A DNA stretch of 64,000 nucleotides from Nocardia brasiliensis NBRC 14402 (GTDB taxonomy: Bacteria > Actinomycetota > Actinomycetes > Mycobacteriales > Mycobacteriaceae), in the NCBI RefSeq assembly GCF_000308475.2, contig NZ_BAFT02000070.1, positions 1-64,000 on the forward strand, given 5' to 3'. The position numbers and the translations under genes were made by a program. Below are positions 32,787 through 41,528 of the stretch, in pieces (position 1 is the first letter of the stretch; each line of letters starts with the position of its first letter). The notes below the pieces were generated by a model. The model worked only from the letters and a program-made list of their open reading frames with translations. It was not told the DNA's origin and did no database searches.

Positions 32787-34177
32787 CGGTACTCCCGTAA
32801 TCGAGGCCAGAGGCCGATTCCGACACAGCCCGCGGCCACGATGCCGAGCAGCAACGCCCCGGGGCCCATGAAGTCGAGCACCCAGGCGGCGCGGAATATC
32901 TTGTCCCGTAACGTATTACGCGTCTTGTCGATGCCCTTTTCCAGTGCGCTGTCCAGCGCCTCGACCTGCGCCGCGGCGTCGGCCGCGCCTGGACCGGTCG
33001 CCACCGTCGCCGCACCGTTGAAGTCGCCGCGGGCCAGGGTGTCGTTCATCCGCTGGTGCGCCACCCGCCAACGGGACAGCGCCGGAACGGCATTGCGCAC
33101 GTCCTCGGCGGCGGGCGCGGAACTCGGATACCCGCCGAGCAGATCGGCGAGGCGGGCGATGTTCGCGTCGAAGGTGCGGTCGTAGTCGCCGGTGGCATCG
33201 CGGCGGGCCAGTTTCAGCGTTTCCGCGGAGCGGGCCTGCTGGGCCAGGATCCGGCTCTCGGTCAGCCGGGAGGCGGGCACCGCGCCGTCGTCGCGGGCGC
33301 GAATCATCGAGGTGGCCGAGATCGCGCCCGCGACCACGGTCCACACCAGCAGCACGACCACCGCCGCCGAGGCCAGCAGCAGCCCGGGGTTGAGCACCCG
33401 GCGCCAGCGCTTCGCGAGATCGAACTGCGCCCACACCAACGCCGCCAGCGCGAGGATCAGCAGCACGATCGCGGTCCACGGCGGGCGGACATGATTGCGC
33501 TGGGCCTCGGTCACCGCCGCCGAACGCCGGTTCTGTAGTTCCTCGGCCATCGGCAGCACATCGGTCTGCATCTGGTTGGACGCTTCGCTCAGATACGCGC
33601 CGCCGACCGGATAACCGCTGCGGTTGTTGGTCCGCGCGGTCTCGATGACGCCCGTGTACACCGGCAACCGGGTGGCAATTCCGATCCGGAGGTTCGTGTC
33701 GGTCGTGTCGGCCACGCCCGCCCCGGCGCCCCGGCTGTGGCCGGTCTGCGCGACCAGTTCCGCGGCCGCCTCACCGATGGCCTGGGTATAGCGATCGCGC
33801 ACGGTCTGCGGCTCCAGCCCGCCCGCGATGAACGCGGTGCTCGCCGCCGCGTCGGCGATCGACAGCGAGGTGTAGAGGCGGTGCGCGGAGTAGGAATCCG
33901 GTTCGGTGTCGTCGAGCAGGACATTGAGTGCCTGCTGCCGGTCGCCCACGGTCGCGCCGGTCACCCAGCCTGCGGCCACGCACAATCCGATGAGCAGCAG
34001 CCCGATCGCGATCAACCGGCCGGGCGAGGAGCGAGCGAACAGTCGCAGCCGGGCAGGGTCGAACTGTTCGCGCACGAACGCGACCCGCAGTGCCGCCGGA
34101 CTGTCCGCAGCGGCCGGCTCGGCGATCGACGACGGTCGTAGTGCTGTCGTTGTCTGCCCGGTTCGAGCCATGTCCAC
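32783..34177 (-). CDS. glnX: GlnX membrane sensor protein
   Basis: A 464-aa membrane protein. Transmembrane helices lie near residues 53-73, 237-255, 270-295 and at the C-terminus (about 435-458), enclosing two extracytoplasmic helical loops. This four-span layout with large loops matches GlnX (Rv0412c), which links GlnH to PknG activity. The start at ATG 34177 may instead be the Met three residues on (MARTGQ). The gene is first in the glnX-glnH-pknG operon, with ATGA coupling to glnH. Confidence 0.9.
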   Translation of the reverse strand: MDMARTGQTTTALRPSSIAEPAAADSPAALRVAFVREQFDPARLRLFARSSPGRLIAIGLLLIGLCVAAGWVTGATVGDRQQALNVLLDDTEPDSYSAHRLYTSLSIADAAASTAFIAGGLEPQTVRDRYTQAIGEAAAELVAQTGHSRGAGAGVADTTDTNLRIGIATRLPVYTGVIETARTNNRSGYPVGGAYLSEASNQMQTDVLPMAEELQNRRSAAVTEAQRNHVRPPWTAIVLLILALAALVWAQFDLAKRWRRVLNPGLLLASAAVVVLLVWTVVAGAISATSMIRARDDGAVPASRLTESRILAQQARSAETLKLARRDATGDYDRTFDANIARLADLLGGYPSSAPAAEDVRNAVPALSRWRVAHQRMNDTLARGDFNGAATVATGPGAADAAAQVEALDSALEKGIDKTRNTLRDKIFRAAWVLDFMGPGALLLGIVAAGCVGIGLWPRLREYR

Positions 34178-34352
34178 CTCCTCAGTCTGGGCCGTATTCG
34201 CGGATTTCTCGACGGTCGCACCGGCCGGTCGATCGCTCCGCGTGTGCTGGTGCGGAGTTTATTGTGGTCGTAGTGGCGCCGTGGCGTGTGAAATACCCCT
34301 GGTTGGCAGTCAGCGGTAGGTCCGGGGACGGCAGGATGAAGATGGGTACGAG

Positions 34353-35018
34353 ATGCGTGGTGACGGTGACGGGTGGTCGCGGGGGGCCGACGGATTGAAA
34401 CATTGGGGCCGCTTCGGCGCCGCGGGGCTGCTGCTGCGCGCGCCGCTCACCGACGGCGGCTCGGCGGTGCTGATGCAGCATCGGGCGGCGTGGAGTCATC
34501 AGGGCGGCACCTGGGCCCTGCCCGGCGGCGCCCGGGACAGTCACGAGACCCCGGTGCACGCCGCGGTGCGCGAGGCCTGGGAGGAAGCGGGCATCGATCC
34601 CGCCGATGTCCGGGTGCGCAGCGAGCGGGTGACCGCCGCCGCGCAGAGCGGCTGGACCTACACGACGGTGATCGCCGACGCCGACCGCACGCTGCCGACC
34701 AGCCGCAACCGTGAGAGTTCCGAACTCGCCTGGATTCCGGAGGCCGAGGTCGCGGCGCGGCTGCTGCATCCGGGCTTCGCGGCGGCCTGGCCCGGCCTGC
34801 GCGCCGCGCCGGCCCGGGTCTGTCTCGACGAACTCGACGAGGACCGGGCCGTCGCCGCGGCGCTGCCGCGCACCGTCGACCTCGCGGCCCGCGGCTTCTT
34901 CTGGCTGCACACCGATCCCGACGGCCCCGGTGACTGCGCACGCATCACCGACACCCCGTCCGACGACGCGCCGGCGGGCACCGTGCTGTCGCTCAGCAGG
35001 GGCCAAGTGCTCTCCTGA
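34353..35018 (+). CDS. mutT3: NUDIX hydrolase (MutT-like)
   Basis: A 221-aa NUDIX enzyme with a complete Nudix box: GGARDSHETPVHAAVREAWEEAGI fits GX5EX7REUXEEXGU (about residues 53-75, beginning LPGGARDSHET). The N-terminal RFGAAGLLLRAP and HRAAWSHQGGTWALP segments are typical of the Rv0413 (MutT3) group. It hydrolyses a nucleoside diphosphate linked to another group; mycobacterial MutT3 acts on oxidised guanine nucleotides. It is divergent from glnX, as in M. tuberculosis. Confidence 0.9.
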   Translation: MRGDGDGWSRGADGLKHWGRFGAAGLLLRAPLTDGGSAVLMQHRAAWSHQGGTWALPGGARDSHETPVHAAVREAWEEAGIDPADVRVRSERVTAAAQSGWTYTTVIADADRTLPTSRNRESSELAWIPEAEVAARLLHPGFAAAWPGLRAAPARVCLDELDEDRAVAAALPRTVDLAARGFFWLHTDPDGPGDCARITDTPSDDAPAGTVLSLSRGQVLS

Positions 35019-35064
35019 GGGTGCCGAGCATCGGAACTGCCACCGCCGCACGCTGTTCGAGCGG

Positions 35065-35763
35065 TCAGGCGTTCGCGAGGAGTGCGGTCTTCAGAGCTCG
35101 GGCCGCCGATTGCGGGTCGTCGGCCGCGGTGATCGCGCGGACCACCACGATGCGCGTCGCGCCCGCGTCGAGCACCTCCGGCAGGTTGTGCGCGTCGATG
35201 CCGCCGATCGCGAACCAGGGCCGGGTCGGGTGGGCGTCGGAGGTGGACCGGACCAGGTCGATGCCCGCGGCCTGGCGGCCCGGCTTGGTCGGTGTCGCGT
35301 ACACCGGACCGGTGCAGAAGTAGTCGATGTGCTCGTCGATCGCGGCGAGACCGGCCTGCGCGCGGTTGTGCGTGGAGCGGCCGATCACCACGTCCTGGCC
35401 CAGGATGCGGCGGGCGTACCAGGGCGGCAGATCGCCCTGCCCGAGGTGCAGGATGTCGGCGCCGGCGGCCAGCGCGATATCGGCGCGGTCGTTCACCGCG
35501 ACCAGCGCGCCGTGCCTGCGGGCCGCGGCCTTCAGCTCGGCCAGCGCGCCGAGCTCGGCCCGCGCCTCCAGCGGACCGAACTTCGCCTCGCCGGGCGAAC
35601 CCTTGTCGCGGAGCTGGATGATGTCGACCCCACCCGCGAGCGCGGCTTCGGCGAACTTGGCGAGGTCGCCCTTTTCCCGCCGGGCGTCGGTACAGAGATA
35701 GAGCCGAGCGGTGGCCAAGCGCTCCCTGGGCGATGCGGGTCGATTGGGGTGGGACGGTTGCAC
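35065..35763 (-). CDS. thiE: Thiamine-phosphate synthase
   Basis: A 232-aa TIM-barrel enzyme that joins HMP-pyrophosphate and thiazole phosphate to give thiamine phosphate. LYLCTDARR, GGVDIIQLRDKGS, VNDRADIA, LHLGQGDLP, IGRSTHN, PTPTKPGR (here YATPTKPGR) and FAIGGID all appear in family order. GTG 35763 is the longest sensible start; TTG 35715 would give a start closer to the mycobacterial protein. It is divergent from thiO. No TPP riboswitch consensus was seen in the 169-bp gap. Confidence 0.95.
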   Translation of the reverse strand: MQPSHPNRPASPRERLATARLYLCTDARREKGDLAKFAEAALAGGVDIIQLRDKGSPGEAKFGPLEARAELGALAELKAAARRHGALVAVNDRADIALAAGADILHLGQGDLPPWYARRILGQDVVIGRSTHNRAQAGLAAIDEHIDYFCTGPVYATPTKPGRQAAGIDLVRSTSDAHPTRPWFAIGGIDAHNLPEVLDAGATRIVVVRAITAADDPQSAARALKTALLANA

Positions 35764-35932
35764 GCCTTCGACCGTAGCCGCGCTACCGTGGGGAAGCGAA
35801 CGGCGGCACGAGCGCCGGGCCCGCCGGCCGCTCGCGCGATGGCCGCGCACGGCGGCCCGCCGGAGTTCGGGCGCGGGTGACCAGGAAGGCGCCCGGAACG
35901 TCGCCGACCAGATACAAAGGCAGGTGGAACGG

Positions 35933-37027
35933 ATGCGGACGCTGGCCGTCGTCGGTGGCGGCGTCATCGGACTCGGTGTGGCCTGGCGGGCCGCCGAGGC
36001 GGGCTGGTCGGTCACCCTGTTCGATCCCGCCGTCGGATCGGGGGCCTCCTGGGTGGCGGGCGGGATGCTCGCTCCGTTGTCGGAAGGCTGGCCGGGCGAG
36101 GATCGGGTGCTCGATTTCGGCGCCGCCGCACTGGCCCGCTGGCCCGAGTTCGCCGCTCGGATCGAGGCAGCCGGCGGGGTGGCGGTCCTGGTGGCCGATG
36201 CGACCCTGACCGTCGCGCTCGATGCCGCCGACGTCGCGGACCTGCGCACTGTGGCCGACTGGGTCGGTGGCCGCGGGCACGACCTGCGGCTGCTGGATCG
36301 CGCGGGCGTCCGCGCGCTGGAGCCGTCCCTGGCACGCACGGTGCGCGCCGGACTGCACGCGCCCGCCGAGCCCGCGATCGACAATCGACGGCTCGTGGCC
36401 GGATTGCGCCAGGCGGCCGAGGCGGCCGGGGTGCGGATCCGCGCCGAATCGGTCGACTCGCTCGACGTCCTCGACCACGATCAGATCGTGCTCGCCGCCG
36501 GCGCCGCCTCGGCCCGGCTGTGGCCCGGGCTGCCGGTCCGCCCGGTCAAGGGCGAGATCCTGCGGCTGCGGCAGCGGCCCGGCGTGGCGCCCGCGCCGCA
36601 GCGGGTGATCCGGGCCAGGGTGCACGGCCGTGCGGTGTACCTGGTTCCGCGCGCCGACGGCATCGTGGTCGGCGCAACCCAATACGAGGCGGGTTTCGAC
36701 ACGACGGTGACCGTCGCCGGGGTCCGCGACCTGATCGCCGACGCCGAGGCGATATTCCCGAGCATCGGCGAATACGAGCTGGCCGAGGCGAGCGCCGGCG
36801 CGCGCCCCGGCACCCCGGACAACCTGCCGCTGCTCGGCAGGCTGACCGACCGGATCATCGCGGCCACCGGCCACGGTCGCAACGGCATGCTGACCATGCC
36901 GCTGACCGTGGACGCGGTGCTCGCCCAGCTCGCCGGAACCCCGTTGCCCGAGGCGGAACACGCCGACCCGCAACGCTTTTCGACGGCTCACCAGCCGTCC
37001 TTGTCATCCGCAGGAGGAGTTCGATGA
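35933..37027 (+). CDS. thiO: Glycine oxidase ThiO
   Basis: A 364-aa FAD-dependent amine oxidase that turns glycine into the imine needed for the thiamine thiazole. The N-terminal dinucleotide motif is VVGGGVIGLGVAWRAAEAG. SGASWVAGGMLAP follows, and the C-terminal TGHGRNGMLTMPLT contacts FAD and substrate. ATG 35933 has AGGTGG 5 nt upstream. The stop overlaps the thiS start (ATGA). The operon is thiO-thiS-thiG, lacking a neighbouring thiF or thiC here. Confidence 0.95.
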   Translation: MRTLAVVGGGVIGLGVAWRAAEAGWSVTLFDPAVGSGASWVAGGMLAPLSEGWPGEDRVLDFGAAALARWPEFAARIEAAGGVAVLVADATLTVALDAADVADLRTVADWVGGRGHDLRLLDRAGVRALEPSLARTVRAGLHAPAEPAIDNRRLVAGLRQAAEAAGVRIRAESVDSLDVLDHDQIVLAAGAASARLWPGLPVRPVKGEILRLRQRPGVAPAPQRVIRARVHGRAVYLVPRADGIVVGATQYEAGFDTTVTVAGVRDLIADAEAIFPSIGEYELAEASAGARPGTPDNLPLLGRLTDRIIAATGHGRNGMLTMPLTVDAVLAQLAGTPLPEAEHADPQRFSTAHQPSLSSAGGVR

Positions 37028-37242
37028 CTTCGACATCCGTCCCCATCGGCGTCACCGTGAACGGTACCGATCACGAGTTCGCCGACACCCTCACCGTGCG
37101 TGAGTTGCTGAGCCGCCTCGAGCTGCCCTGTCAGGGCATCGCGCTCGCGGTGGACGGCGCGGTGTTCCCCAAGTCCCGCTGGGACGAACCGGTCGGGCGG
37201 GGCTGGCAGATCGAGGTGCTCACGGCGGTCCAGGGTGGCTGA
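37024..37242 (+). CDS. thiS: Sulfur carrier protein ThiS
   Basis: A 72-aa ubiquitin-like sulfur carrier ending in the required Gly-Gly (VLTAVQGG), which becomes a thiocarboxylate that donates sulfur to the thiazole. VTVNGTDHEF and TLTVRELLSRL form the expected first beta-strands and helix, and AVDGAVFPKSRWDE is conserved in ThiS. The start overlaps the thiO stop by 4 bp, and the thiG start lies 8 bp inside its end. Confidence 0.95.
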   Translation: MTSTSVPIGVTVNGTDHEFADTLTVRELLSRLELPCQGIALAVDGAVFPKSRWDEPVGRGWQIEVLTAVQGG

Positions 37243-37999
37243 GGCATACGCCCCGCTGCGCATCGCGGACCGCGAGTTCGGTTCCCGGCTCATCATGGGC
37301 ACGGGCGGGGCGGACAACCTCGCGGTGCTGGAGGAGGCGCTGGTCGCCTCGGGCACCGAGCTGACCACGGTCGCCATGCGCCGGGTGGACGCCGCGGGCG
37401 GCACCGGCGTGCTGGATCTGTTGAAGCGCTTGGACATTCAGCCGCTGCCCAATACGGCGGGCTGCCGCACCGCGGCCGAGGCGGTGCTCACCGCGCAACT
37501 GGCCCGGGAGGCGCTCGGCACCGACTGGGTGAAGCTCGAGGTGGTCGCCGACGAGCGCACGCTGCTGCCCGATCCGGTCGAATTGCTCACCGCCGCCGAA
37601 CAATTGGTCGACGACGGCTTCACCGTGCTGCCCTACACCAGCGACGACCCGATCCTGGCGCGCCGGCTGGAGGAGGCGGGCTGCGTCGCGGTGATGCCGC
37701 TCGGCGCGCCGATCGGCACCGGCCTGGGCATCGGCAACCCGCACAACATCGAGATGATCGTCGCCGAGGCGAAGGTCCCGGTCATCCTGGACGCGGGCAT
37801 CGGCACCGCGAGCGATGCCGCGCTCGCCATGGAACTGGGCTGCTCGGCGGTGCTGCTGGCCACCGCGGTGACCAGGGCGCGTCAACCGGAGTTGATGGCC
37901 GAGGCGATGGCGGCGGCGGTGCGGGCCGGGTACCTGGCCAGGCAGGCGGGCCGGATCCCGAAACGGTTCTGGGCGCAGGCTTCCTCACCCGCACTCTGA
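37235..37999 (+). CDS. thiG: Thiazole synthase
   Basis: A 254-aa TIM-barrel enzyme that assembles the thiazole from deoxyxylulose phosphate, ThiS-thiocarboxylate and dehydroglycine. The Schiff-base lysine is in WVKLEVVAD (about residue 96). GSRLIMGTGG, VMPLGAPIGTGLGI and VILDAGIGTASDAA are family motifs. The start is GTG 37235 (MAEAYAPL), overlapping thiS by 8 bp. The start codon lies within the Gly-Gly coding end of thiS, so the two are tightly coupled. Confidence 0.96.
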   Translation: MAEAYAPLRIADREFGSRLIMGTGGADNLAVLEEALVASGTELTTVAMRRVDAAGGTGVLDLLKRLDIQPLPNTAGCRTAAEAVLTAQLAREALGTDWVKLEVVADERTLLPDPVELLTAAEQLVDDGFTVLPYTSDDPILARRLEEAGCVAVMPLGAPIGTGLGIGNPHNIEMIVAEAKVPVILDAGIGTASDAALAMELGCSAVLLATAVTRARQPELMAEAMAAAVRAGYLARQAGRIPKRFWAQASSPAL

Positions 38000-38013
38000 C
38001 CAGGAACTATCCC

Positions 38014-38103
38014 TGAAGGATGACCCCCGGTACGTGATCTTCGGGGTTTGCCAGGGTGCGGGTATCAGCTCGTCAGGGTGTCGATCATCCTCGAGGATGA
38101 TCG
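38014..38103. promoter_or_regulatory. Palindromes upstream of ABC transporter, candidate operator
   Basis: A perfect 22-bp palindrome spans 38082-38103, with the core ATCCTCGAGGAT. A related imperfect palindrome ATCCCTGAAGGAT lies near 38010-38023. Both are followed by GA and share ATCC/GGAT arms. The 22-bp site ends 55 bp ahead of the ATP-binding protein start. It could bind a dimeric regulator or terminate thiG transcription. Confidence 0.5.
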
Positions 38104-38158
38104 AAATCGACACCTTCTGGTGACGCGCGTCGCCTGATTTTCGGGAATGCTGGTCATC

Positions 38159-39103
38159 ATGATCGAGCTGAGAGGGCTGACCAAGCACTACGGGCAGACC
38201 GTCGCGGTTCAGGATCTCTCCTTCACCGTTCGACCCGGACAGGTGACGGGGTTCCTGGGCCCGAACGGCGCCGGTAAGTCGACGACGATGCGAATGATCC
38301 TCGGGCTGGACAAGCCCACCGCGGGGACCGCGCACATCTTGGGCAAGCCGTACCGCGAACTGGACCATCCGCTGCGCACCGTCGGCGCATTGCTCGACGC
38401 CAAGTGGGTGCATCCGAACCGTTCGGCGCGCGCCCACCTCGAGTGGATGGCCGCCTCCAACGACATCCCGAAGTCGCGGGTGGAGGAGGTGCTGCGGCTG
38501 GTCGGCCTGTCCGAGGTGGCGGGCAAGACCGCGGGCGGCTTCTCGCTCGGTATGTCGCAGCGGCTCGGCCTGGCCGGCGCGCTGCTCGGCGACCCGCAGG
38601 TGCTGCTGTTCGACGAGCCGGTCAACGGCCTCGACCCGGAGGGCATCCTGTGGATCCGCCGGTTCATGCAGCGCCTGGCCGCCGAGGGCCGCACCGTGCT
38701 GGTGTCCAGCCACCTGCTCTCGGAGATGGCGCAGACCGCCGAGCACCTCGTGGTGATCGGGCGCGGACAGCTGATCTCCGACACCACCACCCAGGAATTC
38801 ATCGAGCGCGCCTCCGAACAGTCGGTGCGCGTGCGCAGCCCGCAGCTCGACCAGTTGCGCAGCCTGCTCACCTCCAACGGCATGACCGTGCGTGAAGACG
38901 GCAGCGGCCAGGACGGTCCCGCGCTGGTCGTGGCCGGTGTGGCCAGCGACGCGGTCGGCAAACTGGCCGGCGCGAACGACATCACGCTGTTCGAGCTCGC
39001 GCCGCAGCGCGCCTCGCTGGAGGAAGCGTTCATGCGGATGACCGGCGGCGCGGTGCAGTACCACGGCGAAGGCCTCGATCAGGCGATGGGAGGTGCGCTC
39101 TGA
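38159..39103 (+). CDS. ABC transporter ATP-binding protein
   Basis: About 314 aa. Walker A is GPNGAGKST, the signature motif FSLGMSQRLGLAGALLGDP, Walker B VLLFDEPVNGLDPEG and the H-loop VSSHLLSEM. This is the ATP-binding subunit of an ABC-2 type exporter (DrrA/CcmA-like), with a C-terminal extension typical of the group. ATG 38159 (MIELRGLTKHYG) is the usual kind of start; ATG 38147 is in the same frame. The permease gene begins at the stop codon (TGATG), so both are made together. Confidence 0.93.
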   Translation: MIELRGLTKHYGQTVAVQDLSFTVRPGQVTGFLGPNGAGKSTTMRMILGLDKPTAGTAHILGKPYRELDHPLRTVGALLDAKWVHPNRSARAHLEWMAASNDIPKSRVEEVLRLVGLSEVAGKTAGGFSLGMSQRLGLAGALLGDPQVLLFDEPVNGLDPEGILWIRRFMQRLAAEGRTVLVSSHLLSEMAQTAEHLVVIGRGQLISDTTTQEFIERASEQSVRVRSPQLDQLRSLLTSNGMTVREDGSGQDGPALVVAGVASDAVGKLAGANDITLFELAPQRASLEEAFMRMTGGAVQYHGEGLDQAMGGAL

Positions 39104-39864
39104 TGGGCGTGCTGGCAGCAGAACGAATCAAGCTCACCTCGACCAGGTCGCCCTGGTGGTGCTCGGCGGTCGTCGTCGCACTCGGTCTCGGCCTAGCCGC
39201 GCTGTTCTCGCTGGTGGTCAAGTCCTCCGGGGACGAGCCCGCGCAGGGCACGCCGAATCTGGACGTGAGCACCGCGACCTCGGGTGTCGTCGGGTTCGGC
39301 GTGATGGTGCTGATGATCATGGCCGCGTTGACCGTGACCAGCGAGTACCGCTTCGGCGTCATCCGGACCACGTTCCAGGCGGTGCCCAACCGCACCAAGG
39401 TGCTGTTGACCAAGACCGCTTTGGTCGGTGTCTTCAGCGCCGTGCTCACCACGATCCTGGCCTTCCTCGCCGTCGGCGTGGCCAAGGCGATCGCGGGCTC
39501 GGCCTCGAACGCCGATCTGGCCCTGGACGGACAGTGGCGGGCGGTCTACGGCATCCCGATCTACGCCTTCCTCATGATCGCCGTCGCGATCGGCGTCGGT
39601 GTGCTGGTCCGGCAGTCGGCGGCCGCGATCTCGCTGATCGTGCTGTGGTCGCTGCTGATCGAGCCGCTGCTGGGCGCATTCGGCAGCTTCGGGCGCAACG
39701 TGGGACCGTTCCTGCCGTTCCAGAACGCCAGCCACTTCCTGAGCGTCTCGGATTCCGGCGCCAACTGGCACTGGGGTCCGTGGGGCAGCCTGCTCTACTT
39801 CGCCGCCTTCACGGCGATCGTCTACGGCGCCGCACTGGTCCTGGTGAACCAGCGCGACGCCTGA
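39103..39864 (+). CDS. ABC-2 type transporter permease
   Basis: A 253-aa integral membrane protein with about six hydrophobic segments (near residues 22-45, 65-85, 105-130, 150-170, 178-200 and 225-245). A conserved-looking ESxR-type loop (TSEYRFGVIRTT) lies between helices 2 and 3, typical of ABC-2 permeases. With the ATPase before it, it forms an exporter of unknown substrate. The start overlaps the ATPase stop by one base. Confidence 0.9.
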   Translation: MGVLAAERIKLTSTRSPWWCSAVVVALGLGLAALFSLVVKSSGDEPAQGTPNLDVSTATSGVVGFGVMVLMIMAALTVTSEYRFGVIRTTFQAVPNRTKVLLTKTALVGVFSAVLTTILAFLAVGVAKAIAGSASNADLALDGQWRAVYGIPIYAFLMIAVAIGVGVLVRQSAAAISLIVLWSLLIEPLLGAFGSFGRNVGPFLPFQNASHFLSVSDSGANWHWGPWGSLLYFAAFTAIVYGAALVLVNQRDA

Positions 39865-40195
39865 CCTGGAACTACCCGAGTCGCCTTCCCTCGCCACTCG
39901 GGTCGGGGCGCCGACCTTGTCGGGAGGTCCGCGCGCCCCTGCACCGCCCGCCACTGCCCGGTGGACGGTGTGCTCATCGGCCCGGTGCGAATCCCCTTCG
40001 TGCCGGGTCGATGAGGTTTCGGCCGAGGGCATTATGGCCGGTCGGCGGGCACTGTGAACATCGCGGAAACTGTGAATCACGTCGCTTCAGCGGGGCCGGA
40101 TCCGCGGGTACAGTTCGAACCAGCAACCAGCTCGTTATCCGTCGGCGGCCCCAATGTCGTGCCCGCTGCGTCCGTCGGGAGGTAGCAAGGTGGCC
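39865..40195. other. Intergenic region with terminator between ABC permease and cyclase genes
   Basis: 331 bp without a recognisable gene. Shortly after the permease stop, ACCCGAGT/ACTCGGGT (39874-39881 with 39896-39903) forms an 8-bp terminator-like stem. The remainder has no clear repeat or operator. The ribosome-binding site of the cyclase gene (GGGAGG and AAGGTGG, 40177-40193) closes the region. Confidence 0.6.
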
Positions 40196-41167
40196 ATGAT
40201 CAGCGATCCACCAGCCGCGGGACGGCTGAGATACCCTCTGCACGTGAGCGAAACACCTTCCGGCGGTGCTGCGCCCGGGTCGGATTCGGAGGGCGAGGAT
40301 GCCCTTCCGCCCGAGGTCGTCATCCCGCTGGTACCCGCGGACGCGGACGGCCCGATCCGCCGCTCCCGCGCGGGGCTGCGCAAAGGTCAGCTGTCCACGC
40401 TGATGAACGCGGCGAACAACCGGAAAGATCTCATCGGAGTGCTCCGCAAAGCGCGCGAGCAGCTGCCCGGTGATCCTTCTTTCGGTGACCCGCTGTCGGT
40501 TTCGGGCCCCGGTGGCGCGCGGGCCGTCGCGCGTGCCGCGGACAAGCTGGTCGGCGACACCCCCAGCGCGGCCAGGGAGATCGGCTTCGGCGCGTTGCAG
40601 GTCTGGCAGGCGATGCTGGAGCGTGTCGGCCGCGGCAAAGGTAACCAAGAGATAACCGTCATGTTCACCGACCTGGTCGCGTTCTCCAGTTGGTCGCTGT
40701 CCGCGGGCGACGAGGCGACCCTGGAGTTGCTCCGCCGTGTGGCCAAGGCCATCGAGCCGCCGATCGCCGAGCGCGGCGGTCAGGTGGTCAAGCGGATGGG
40801 GGACGGCGTCATGGCGGTGTTCCCGTCCGCCGAGCGCGCGGTGCGCGCCGCGATCAACGCCAAACGCAACCTGGCCGACGTGAAGGTGCGGGACTACCGC
40901 CCGCAGATGCGGATCGGCCTGCACACCGGCTCGCCGCGGGAGATCGGCGGCGACTGGCTCGGCGTGGACGTCACCATCGCGGCCCGGGTGATGGAGGCGG
41001 GCGGCAACGGCAACACCATGCTGTCCGAGGCGACGTTGCAGTCGCTGCAGCCGGAGACGCTCGCGGAACTGGGCTATGTCGTGAAGCCGTACCGCCGCAG
41101 CTTCTTCGCCGCGCCGCTCAGCGGGGTCCCCGAGGACCTGCGCATCTTCCGGCTGTCCGAGAACTGA
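40196..41167 (+). CDS. Class III adenylate/guanylate cyclase domain protein
   Basis: A 323-aa soluble protein with a disordered N-terminus (about 1-55), a helical region (55-145) and a C-terminal class III nucleotidyl cyclase domain. Metal-binding aspartates are present (Asp159 in MFTDLVAFS, Asp203 in MGDGVMAVF), as is the substrate-specifying Lys199 (adenine type). The motif that normally reads V-N-x-A-x-R has Thr260 instead of Asn (DVTIAARV), with Arg264 kept. That Asn orients the ribose in active enzymes, so activity may be low or the site altered. The start is ATG 40196, with AAGGTGG upstream. Confidence 0.9.
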   Translation: MISDPPAAGRLRYPLHVSETPSGGAAPGSDSEGEDALPPEVVIPLVPADADGPIRRSRAGLRKGQLSTLMNAANNRKDLIGVLRKAREQLPGDPSFGDPLSVSGPGGARAVARAADKLVGDTPSAAREIGFGALQVWQAMLERVGRGKGNQEITVMFTDLVAFSSWSLSAGDEATLELLRRVAKAIEPPIAERGGQVVKRMGDGVMAVFPSAERAVRAAINAKRNLADVKVRDYRPQMRIGLHTGSPREIGGDWLGVDVTIAARVMEAGGNGNTMLSEATLQSLQPETLAELGYVVKPYRRSFFAAPLSGVPEDLRIFRLSEN

Positions 41168-41168
41168 G

Positions 41169-41339
41169 TCAGGACCCGATCCACCAGGTGATGCCGCCCG
41201 CCGCGGCGAGTACCGCGCAGACCCCGAGTGCGATCGACAGCGGTCGCGCGGTCTTCCACGTCGTATACGCCCCGCCGAGCAGGAATCCGGCCAGGGCGAT
41301 CAAGAGAATCACGGTGACATCAGTAGACACGGGGCCCAT
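41169..41339 (-). CDS. Small two-span membrane protein
   Basis: A 56-aa protein with two hydrophobic helices (about residues 6-24 and 34-52) separated by a short positively charged loop (TTWKTARP). The start is taken as ATG 41339 (MGPVSTDVTV); GTG 41330 is an alternative. It converges with the cyclase gene (one base between the stops). No family is recognised. It is too short to be sure of, but the two clean helices support a real gene. Confidence 0.55.
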   Translation of the reverse strand: MGPVSTDVTVILLIALAGFLLGGAYTTWKTARPLSIALGVCAVLAAAGGITWWIGS

Positions 41340-41405
41340 TGTGCTCTGTCCTGATGACTCGCTTCGCACGCGCTTCCTGCGGTGATCTGACCCACAGCCG
41401 AGTAA

Positions 41406-41430
41406 CAAGCACGCGCGCTTGCTTTTTTCT
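41406..41430 (+). terminator. Hairpin with T-tract ahead of the atuA operon
   Basis: CAAGC (41406-41410), a 6-nt loop, GCTTG (41417-41421), then C and six T residues (41423-41428). A run of six Ts is rare in this GC-rich sequence. It lies 100 bp upstream of atuA and 67 bp beyond the start of the divergent small membrane protein. It is either a terminator for read-through or an attenuator in the atuA leader. Confidence 0.45.
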
Positions 41431-41528
41431 GTGCGCGGTGTGATGCTGAACCCGGAACGCGGACTTCACGGGTGCGGCACGCGGCTGCGCCCTGCCGGTC
41501 CGGCACCGCAGAGGAGGCATACCCGCTG

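Noticed and set aside
35764..35932. Possible TPP riboswitch between thiE and thiO
   Set aside because: Mycobacteria can have one near thiO, but no CTGAGA core or ACCTGATCTGG-type segment is present in the gap on either strand.
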